A model generated the notes under the pieces. It was not told the origin of the DNA and ran no database searches. It saw nothing but the letters and a program-made list of their open reading frames with translations. A program made the position numbers and the translations under genes. Shown here one piece after another: positions 6,019 through 10,723 of a stretch of DNA of 10,723 nt. Positions within the stretch are counted from its first letter, which is position 1. Every line of letters starts with the position of its first letter. The stretch comes from Acidicaldus organivorans (GTDB lineage: Bacteria; Pseudomonadota; Alphaproteobacteria; Acetobacterales; Acetobacteraceae), in contig KN173907.1 of the NCBI GenBank assembly GCA_000759655.1, positions 19,433-30,155 of the forward strand. Reading direction: 5' to 3'.

Positions 6019-7503
6019 ATGCGGGAGGCGAGCGAGGTCGATGTCCTGATCGTGGGGGCGGGGCTTTCCGGGATCGGGATCGCGGCGCGGTTGCACCAGG
6101 CGCTGCCGTCGCTTTCGCTCGTTCTGCTCGAGGCGCGGAAGGACATCGGCGGCACCTGGGATCTTTTCCGCTATCCCGGCATCCGTTCTGACTCCGATCT
6201 CTTCACTTACGGATTTTCCTTCTTTCCGTGGCAGGCGGAAGAGGCGATCGCCGAGGGGCCGGCTATCAAATCCTATCTCACCGCCATGGCGGCGCATTTC
6301 GGCCTTCTTCCGCTTATCCGCTTCCGTCACCTCGTCCGCGCGGTGAATTGGCTGAGCGCGCGGCGGCGCTGGCGGGTTTCGGTGCGCGATGAGGAGACCG
6401 GCGTTGAACGCCTCTGGGAGGCCCGCTTCCTCGTCGCCGCGACGGGCTATTACGATTACGACAAACGCTACCTTCCAGATTTCCCCGGCCGGGAGCGTTT
6501 TGCTGGCCCCATCCTTCATCCCCAGCACTGGCCGGAGGGGATCGAGGTCAACGGCAAGCGTGTGGCCCTCATCGGAAGCGGCGCGACCGCAATCACGCTC
6601 GCCCCCGCTCTGGCCGCCGCAGGAGCGCATGTCACTCTGGTCCAGCGCACGCCCGCCTACATCCTCCCCATTCCGCGGCGCGACCGGTTCGCGCTCGCCC
6701 TGATCCGCCTTTTCGGCCCCGGGCTCGGCTTCCGGCTGGCGCGTGGCAAGAACGTCTTTCGCCAGCATCTCATATACTCCTTCTGCCAGCGATACCCCCG
6801 CGCCGCCCGTGCCCTGATCCGCGCCCTCACCCGCCGCCTCCTGCCGCCGGGCTTTCCCCTCGATCCCCATTTCAACCCGCCCTACGGGCCGTGGGACCAA
6901 AGGCTCTGCGTGACGCCGGATGCGGATTTCTTTCGTGCCATCCGCGACGGACGATTGACGCTCGTCACCGGCCAGATCGAGACGTTTACCGAAACCGGCC
7001 TTCGCCTCGCCGATGGGAGGGGGGTGGAGGCGGACCTCGTCATCACCGCGACCGGCTTCGAGATCGCACTCTTTGGCAAGGCGACGCTCGCCCGCGACGG
7101 GCGCATTCTCGAGCCCGCAGAGCTCATCACCTATCGCGGCATGATGCTCGGCGGCGTGCCCAATTTCGCCTTCGCCATCGGCTACACCTCGGCGTCCTGG
7201 ACGCTCAAGGTCGAGCTCGTCGCCGATTATCTCGTCCGGCTTCTCGCCTACATGGAGGAAGAGGGGTTCGAGGTCGCCGTGCCCAAGCCGCCGCCTGGGC
7301 TCGCCACCCGTCCTCTCCTCGATTTCGGCGCGGGCTATGTGCAGCGGGCCCTAGCCCGGCTTCCCCGCCAGGGCGCAGCCGCGCCCTGGCAGATGCCCTG
7401 GAATTACTATGCGGACCGTCACCTCTTCCGTCACGGCGGGCTCGAGGACGGACATCTCCGTTTCATCCCCGCCCCCCGCTCTCGCGCCCGCGAAGCGGCA
7501 TGA
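6019..7503 (+). CDS. EthA-like flavin-containing Baeyer-Villiger monooxygenase
   Basis: This 494-residue protein uses FAD and NADPH to insert oxygen into ketones, giving esters or lactones; relatives also oxidise thioethers and thioamides. It has the N-terminal FAD fold GAGLSG (13-18), the GGTWDLFRYPGIRSDSD segment (44-60), the Baeyer-Villiger fingerprint FAGPILHPQHWP (F161, G163, H167, W171) and the NADPH fold GSGATA (186-191). The late flavin-binding motif ITATGFE starts at I342. The order, length and local wording closely follow mycobacterial EthA, including YNPWDQRLC-like and GYTSASWTLK segments, so it belongs to the short EthA-type group and not the longer cyclohexanone monooxygenase type. 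The start is set by the very strong GGGGAGGAGG site two bases upstream of the ATG, with a longer-spaced GGGAGG copy before it. No EthR-like TetR repressor is adjacent. Its stop overlaps the start of the hydrolase gene (ATGA), so the two are made together. The physiological substrate is unknown. Confidence 0.9.
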   Translation: MREASEVDVLIVGAGLSGIGIAARLHQALPSLSLVLLEARKDIGGTWDLFRYPGIRSDSDLFTYGFSFFPWQAEEAIAEGPAIKSYLTAMAAHFGLLPLIRFRHLVRAVNWLSARRRWRVSVRDEETGVERLWEARFLVAATGYYDYDKRYLPDFPGRERFAGPILHPQHWPEGIEVNGKRVALIGSGATAITLAPALAAAGAHVTLVQRTPAYILPIPRRDRFALALIRLFGPGLGFRLARGKNVFRQHLIYSFCQRYPRAARALIRALTRRLLPPGFPLDPHFNPPYGPWDQRLCVTPDADFFRAIRDGRLTLVTGQIETFTETGLRLADGRGVEADLVITATGFEIALFGKATLARDGRILEPAELITYRGMMLGGVPNFAFAIGYTSASWTLKVELVADYLVRLLAYMEEEGFEVAVPKPPPGLATRPLLDFGAGYVQRALARLPRQGAAAPWQMPWNYYADRHLFRHGGLEDGHLRFIPAPRSRAREAA

Positions 7504-8426
7504 CCCCTGATCCCGCCTGCCTGCTCGATCTTTCCGGTGAAGACCGGTTTGTCGAGCCCCGCCCGGGCGAGAGCTTGTGTTACCGTCGATACGGAACCCC
7601 AACGAAGGGAACGGCGCTCCTCATCGCGGGGCTTGGGCTTCAGCTCCATTCCTGGCCGCTTCCCCTCATCGAGGCGCTCACCGGGGCGGGGTTTTCCGTC
7701 CTCACCTTCGACAATCGTGACGTCGGACGCTCCTTTCGGGCCACAAGCCCCACCCCGAACCGTGCTCAGCTTCTCTTTCGCAGATTGCCGCAAGGTCTCT
7801 ACCGCATCGAGGACATGGCCGATGATGCCGCCGCCTTGATCACCACGCTCGGCCTGACTTCGGTGCACGTGGTCGGGATGTCGATGGGCAGTATTATCGC
7901 CCAGAGCCTCGCGGCGCTTCATCCGGAACGGGTGCAAAGCCTCACCTCGATTTTTTCCACGACCGGTTCGTCGCGCGTCGGCCAGCCCGCGCTCAGCACC
8001 ATCGCCCGTCTCGCCCTCGCGCCCCCGCCCCGCAGCGAAGCGGAGGCCATCGCTGATTTCGTCCGCTTGATGCGCCATATCGGCGATCCCCGCATCCCCG
8101 GCATCGAGGAGTTCTGGCGGGCCTATGCCGCGGCGGCCTGGCGGCGCGGCGGGGCCGCCGATCGCGGAGGCTTCCTTCGCCAGATTGGCGCCATCCTCGC
8201 CTCCGGCGACCGCACCGTCTCGCTTGCCGCGATCCGCGCTCCCACCCTCGTCATTCACGGCGATCGCGACCGCATGGTCCACCCGAGCGGCGGCGCGGCG
8301 ACCGCCGCGGCCATCCCCGATGCGCAGTTCGCCCTCATCCCCGGCATGCGCCATCAATTCGACCCGCGCACGCTGCCGCTGCTCTCCCGTCTTATCCTCG
8401 GCCATCTCCTCCTCAGCGCGGCCTGA
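7500..8426 (+). CDS. Alpha/beta-hydrolase (esterase-like), coupled to the monooxygenase
   Basis: This 308-residue serine hydrolase resembles the RdmC/aclacinomycin-methylesterase-type group. It has the oxyanion-region LLIAGLGLQLHSWP, the FDNRDVGRS motif, and the nucleophile elbow VVGMSMGSIIAQ with Ser128. The probable catalytic acid is Asp257 (HGDRDRMVHP) and the catalytic His is His285 (GMRHQF). The family usually has G-H-D/E around the last His; R-H-Q is a mild deviation. ATG 7500 is chosen because it overlaps the monooxygenase stop by four bases and matches the family N-terminus. The frame continues open further upstream, but that part is an out-of-frame overlap with the monooxygenase. The natural inference is that it cleaves the ester or lactone the monooxygenase produces, as in known ketone-degradation pairs. 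It could also be an unrelated esterase. No signal peptide is seen, so it is cytoplasmic. Confidence 0.87.
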   Translation: MTPDPACLLDLSGEDRFVEPRPGESLCYRRYGTPTKGTALLIAGLGLQLHSWPLPLIEALTGAGFSVLTFDNRDVGRSFRATSPTPNRAQLLFRRLPQGLYRIEDMADDAAALITTLGLTSVHVVGMSMGSIIAQSLAALHPERVQSLTSIFSTTGSSRVGQPALSTIARLALAPPPRSEAEAIADFVRLMRHIGDPRIPGIEEFWRAYAAAAWRRGGAADRGGFLRQIGAILASGDRTVSLAAIRAPTLVIHGDRDRMVHPSGGAATAAAIPDAQFALIPGMRHQFDPRTLPLLSRLILGHLLLSAA

Positions 8427-8530
8427 GCGCGATCCCTCCCCTCTCGCCTGGCCCATCACTCTCCGCTAAACTGCCGGGCTGCGATCACGCTCTTTTCCCG
8501 CGCTTTTTCCAACATGAGGGATGCCGCGCC

Positions 8531-10186
8531 ATGATCCCTGTCCTTTCCGTCCTCCTCGTCGTGTTGCTCGGGGCCCTTTTGGGGCTTGTCCTCTTCGTCC
8601 TCCCTCCTCTCCGCCGGCGCGTGCAGGCGCTCGAGGCCGAGCGTGAGTCCTTGCGCACCGAGAAGGCGGAGCTCGAACGGCGGCTTGCCGCGGAAGAGCA
8701 GAAGGCGCTCCGCGTCGGGCCGCTCGAGGAGGCTGAGGCGCGGCTCGAGGCGGAACGCGAGGCGCTTCGGGCGGAAAAAGCCGCGGTCGAACAGGCTCTC
8801 GCCGTCGAGCGGGAGAAATCGGCGGCACGAGAACTGGCGGTGCTCGAGTATAAAAACCAGCTCGAGTCCGCGGTGCAGAAGGAGCAAACGCTCCACGACG
8901 AAATCAAAGCCGCCCGCGACCGCATCGCCGATCTCGAAGCCAACCTTGCCAAGGTAACGACCGCGCTCGAGGAAAAGAGTGGCACCCTCGAGAAGCTTCG
9001 CCATGATTACGAAACCCTCCAGCGAGAGAGCGCCGAGCTTCGCGACAATTTCGCTAAGCTGAGCGGGGAGAAGGGACGACTCGAGGAAATGCTCACTCAG
9101 GAGCGGAAACAGGCGGCAGAAAAAGTCGCCTTGCTCCAGGAGGCGCGCGAAGAGATGGCCCGGCAGTTCCGCGTGCTCGCCGAAGATGTGATGCGCCAGC
9201 ATGGCGAGACGTTCAGCCGCCAGAACCGGGAGCAGATCGACGGGCTGCTTACGCCCCTGCGCGACAAGCTTGCCGAATTCCAGAAAAACCTGCAGGACGC
9301 CCATACCGAAAGCGCCAAGGAGCGCGAACGGCTCGCCGTGCAGATCCGCCTTCTCTCCGAAACTTCGGCACGGATGACGCGCGAGACCGAGAACCTCACC
9401 CGCGCGCTCAAGGGCAAGGTGCAGACGCAAGGGGCGTGGGGCGAGATGCTGCTCGCCCACATTCTGGAGCGTTCCGGCCTGCGCGAGGGGGAGGAGTACG
9501 TCAAGCAGGAAAGCATGGTGAGCGAGGACGGCGAGCGTCTCCGTCCCGATGTCATCGTCAACCTGCCCGACAACCGGCGGATCGTCATCGACAGCAAAGT
9601 CTCGCTCACCGCATTCGAGGCGGCGGTGAATGCGGAAGACGAGGAGTCACGCAAGCGGGCGATGGCAGCCCATCTCGACTCGATGCGCCGGCACATCGCC
9701 GAGCTCGGCGAGAAACCCTACGCCCGCGCCGCGAAAAGCGAACTCGACTACGTCATCATGTTCGTCCCCATCGAAGGCGCGCTTGCCTTAGCCCTCGAGA
9801 GCGACCCGGAGCTTACCTCCTATGCGGTCGAGCGCAACGTGGCGATTGCCACGCCGACCACGCTGATGATCGCGCTCCGCACCGTGGCCAATATCTGGCA
9901 GGTGGAGCGGCGCAACCGCAATGCCGAGGAAATCGCCAATCGTGCCGGCAAGGTTTACGACAAATTCGTCGGTTTCATCACGGACATGGAAAAGCTTGGC
10001 GAGAGGCTGGACCAGGCGCAGAAGAGCTATCACGCGGCGTGGAACAAGCTCAGGGACGGGCGGGGCAGCATCACCCGCCAGCTCGAAGATCTGCGGCAGA
10101 TGGGAGCGCGGGCGAGCAAGGCGCTGCCGCGCGCGCTGATCGATGGCGAAGGCGAGGCGGTCGAGGATGTCGTCGGCGAGGGGTGA
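8531..10186 (+). CDS. rmuC: DNA recombination protein RmuC
   Basis: This 551-residue RmuC protein is thought to limit rearrangements at inverted repeats, probably through a nuclease activity of the PD-(D/E)XK type. Residues 3-24 form one membrane helix (PVLSVLLVVLLGALLGLVLF) followed by basic RRR, so it is anchored with its bulk in the cytoplasm. Residues about 30-240 form a long, charge-rich coiled coil. The RmuC domain follows: AWGEMLLAHILERSGL, RPDVIVNLPDNRRIVIDSK (putative catalytic D340, D354, K356), ELDYVIMFVPIEGAL, ATPTTLMIALRTVANIW and the C-terminal YDKFVGF segment. ATG 8531 is preferred, with GAGGG ten bases before it and the membrane helix starting at once. The 104-base spacer from the hydrolase has no clear promoter (only a GCTAAA at 8465-8470 resembles a -10). 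Whether it belongs to the preceding operon is open. The gene is commonly found in varied neighbourhoods, so context says little. Confidence 0.96.
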   Translation: MIPVLSVLLVVLLGALLGLVLFVLPPLRRRVQALEAERESLRTEKAELERRLAAEEQKALRVGPLEEAEARLEAEREALRAEKAAVEQALAVEREKSAARELAVLEYKNQLESAVQKEQTLHDEIKAARDRIADLEANLAKVTTALEEKSGTLEKLRHDYETLQRESAELRDNFAKLSGEKGRLEEMLTQERKQAAEKVALLQEAREEMARQFRVLAEDVMRQHGETFSRQNREQIDGLLTPLRDKLAEFQKNLQDAHTESAKERERLAVQIRLLSETSARMTRETENLTRALKGKVQTQGAWGEMLLAHILERSGLREGEEYVKQESMVSEDGERLRPDVIVNLPDNRRIVIDSKVSLTAFEAAVNAEDEESRKRAMAAHLDSMRRHIAELGEKPYARAAKSELDYVIMFVPIEGALALALESDPELTSYAVERNVAIATPTTLMIALRTVANIWQVERRNRNAEEIANRAGKVYDKFVGFITDMEKLGERLDQAQKSYHAAWNKLRDGRGSITRQLEDLRQMGARASKALPRALIDGEGEAVEDVVGEG

Positions 10187-10203
10187 GGCTCAGCCTTCGC
10201 CGA
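10173..10203. terminator. Hairpin spanning both stop codons of converging rmuC and yjbQ
   Basis: TCGGCGAGG (10173-10181) pairs with CCTTCGCCGA (10194-10203), nine base pairs with one bulged T, around a 12-base loop that contains both stop codons. A further copy of the arm, GGCGAAGGC at 10145-10153, can pair exactly with GCCTTCGCC (10193-10201). No T-run follows on either strand, so it is not a canonical intrinsic terminator. It could protect 3' ends or block collision between converging transcripts. Confidence 0.35.
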
Positions 10204-10612
10204 GGAGATGGAGGATCACCTCCCGTTCTTGCGGCGTCCGGCGGTGCTCGAAGAGATAGATCCCCTGCCAGCGGCCGAGTAAAATTCGCCCTTCCCCGAC
10301 GGGCAGGGTAAGACCGGGCCCGGTGAGCATGGCGCGGAGATGGGCGGGCATGTCATCGGGACCTTCCGTGTCGTGTTCGTAACGGCCATGCTCTTCCGGT
10401 GCAAGCCTGCCGAAGAAGCGGAGGATGTCACGGCGCACCGCGGGGTCGGCGTTTTCCTGCACGGTGAGCGAGGCCGAGGTGTGCGGGCACCACAGCACCA
10501 GAAGGCCGGTGACGATCCTCTGGGCGGCGACCCATGCGCTGGTCTCGCCGGTGATGTCGATCAGGGCGGGGCCACGGGTCGGGATGCGGAGGCGATGCTG
10601 GGCTTGTCTCAT
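10190..10612 (-). CDS. yjbQ: YjbQ/UPF0047 family protein
   Basis: This 140-residue protein is full length for the UPF0047/YjbQ family, small trimeric beta-proteins of poorly known role; the family is annotated in databases with a secondary thiamine-phosphate synthase activity. Family motifs are all present: CPHTSASLTVQENADP (His44 to Pro57), YEHDTEGPDDMPAH (78-91) with its conserved His and Asp residues, and the closing LGRWQGIYLFEHR (112-124) with Glu122 and His123. ATG 10612 is the only start possible: going upstream the frame meets no other start codon before a stop at 10640-10642. No Shine-Dalgarno sequence is visible in the GC-rich bases before it, so translation may be weakly initiated. 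It converges on rmuC with three bases between stop codons. Nothing links it functionally to its neighbours. Confidence 0.93.
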   Translation of the reverse strand: MRQAQHRLRIPTRGPALIDITGETSAWVAAQRIVTGLLVLWCPHTSASLTVQENADPAVRRDILRFFGRLAPEEHGRYEHDTEGPDDMPAHLRAMLTGPGLTLPVGEGRILLGRWQGIYLFEHRRTPQEREVILHLLGEG

Positions 10613-10640
10613 GCGGCGGGTTGCTCGGCGGCGCGGGGTT

Positions 10641-10652
10641 CACGACTTCGTG
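10641..10652. repeat. Short palindrome upstream of yjbQ
   Basis: CACGA and TCGTG flank a two-base centre (10641-10652), 28 bases upstream of the yjbQ start on the - strand. GATAAT on the - strand (10686-10681) could be a -10 element, but no convincing -35 accompanies it. This is a weak operator candidate; nothing else is identifiable between 10613 and 10723. Confidence 0.2.
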
Positions 10653-10723
10653 CGCGGGGGTGGGTTTGCAACGGGCAGGGATTATCTCTCACTCATCGGT
10701 TTTCGCCCTGTTCTGCCTACCCC

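Noticed and set aside
5956..6900. A 314-codon open frame on the - strand opposite the monooxygenase
   Set aside because: Antisense to a gene with full family motifs; composition is low-complexity and no family features are visible.
6891..7499. In-frame N-terminal extension of the alpha/beta-hydrolase reaching back into the monooxygenase
   Set aside because: It is out-of-frame monooxygenase sequence; the ATGA overlap at 7500 and the family N-terminus fix the start.
7431..8459. A 342-codon open frame on the - strand opposite the hydrolase
   Set aside because: Antisense shadow of a well-supported gene, with R/G/E-rich composition and no motif.
8456..9460. A 334-codon open frame on the - strand opposite the rmuC coiled coil
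   Set aside because: Its apparent leucine-rich pattern is the reverse complement of repeated GAG/CTC codons of the coiled coil.
10682..10723. A possible 3' end of a - strand gene (13 codons, ending RKPMSER then stop)
   Set aside because: Open to the window edge and plausible as a C-terminus, but far too short to support a gene.
1..10723. Defence system, CRISPR array, toxin-antitoxin pair, transposon or prophage
   Set aside because: Read in all frames, every substantial gene falls into a metabolic or housekeeping family; no direct-repeat arrays, transposase, integrase or attachment-site duplications were seen.

Overview
The window is a high-GC, densely coding bacterial segment, most likely from an alphaproteobacterium. 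Support for that is the ChoV-type importer ATPase carrying a C-terminal CBS-like segment, the tight linkage to betB and betA, a TTGACG-type -35 element, and the codon usage. The sequence alone does not give genus or family. There are eight genes: seven on the + strand and one on the - strand. I see no rRNA, tRNA, CRISPR array, insertion sequence, integrase or phage gene. No gene-free stretch exceeds about 140 bases.

Region 1 (1-3828) is a choline uptake and oxidation operon. It starts with the 3' part of the ATPase of a glycine betaine/choline ABC importer (choV, cut by the window edge). Betaine aldehyde dehydrogenase (betB) follows with a 4-base ATGA overlap, then choline dehydrogenase (betA). 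Together they import choline or betaine and oxidise choline via betaine aldehyde to glycine betaine. Neither betI (repressor) nor betC (choline sulfatase) is in view.

Region 2 (3829-5936) holds two enzymes of unknown substrate in the same orientation: an SMP-30/gluconolactonase-type beta-propeller and a phytanoyl-CoA-dioxygenase-type Fe(II)/2-oxoglutarate oxygenase. The oxygenase gene has a visibly lower GC content in its core than its neighbours. The spacers before both genes contain small inverted repeats.

Region 3 (5933-8426) is a two-gene unit with its own plausible promoter: an EthA-like Baeyer-Villiger monooxygenase and an alpha/beta-hydrolase, joined by a second ATGA overlap. The pairing suggests ketone to ester to acid plus alcohol chemistry.

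Region 4 (8427-10723) is housekeeping in character: rmuC (membrane-anchored, coiled-coil, nuclease-like protein), convergent with a yjbQ/UPF0047 gene. Their stop codons are 3 bases apart and lie inside a shared hairpin. No clearly new system was found. The most interesting points are the uncharacterised SMP-30/PhyH pair beside betA, the monooxygenase-esterase module with its structured leader, and a 30-base near-perfect palindrome inside betB.
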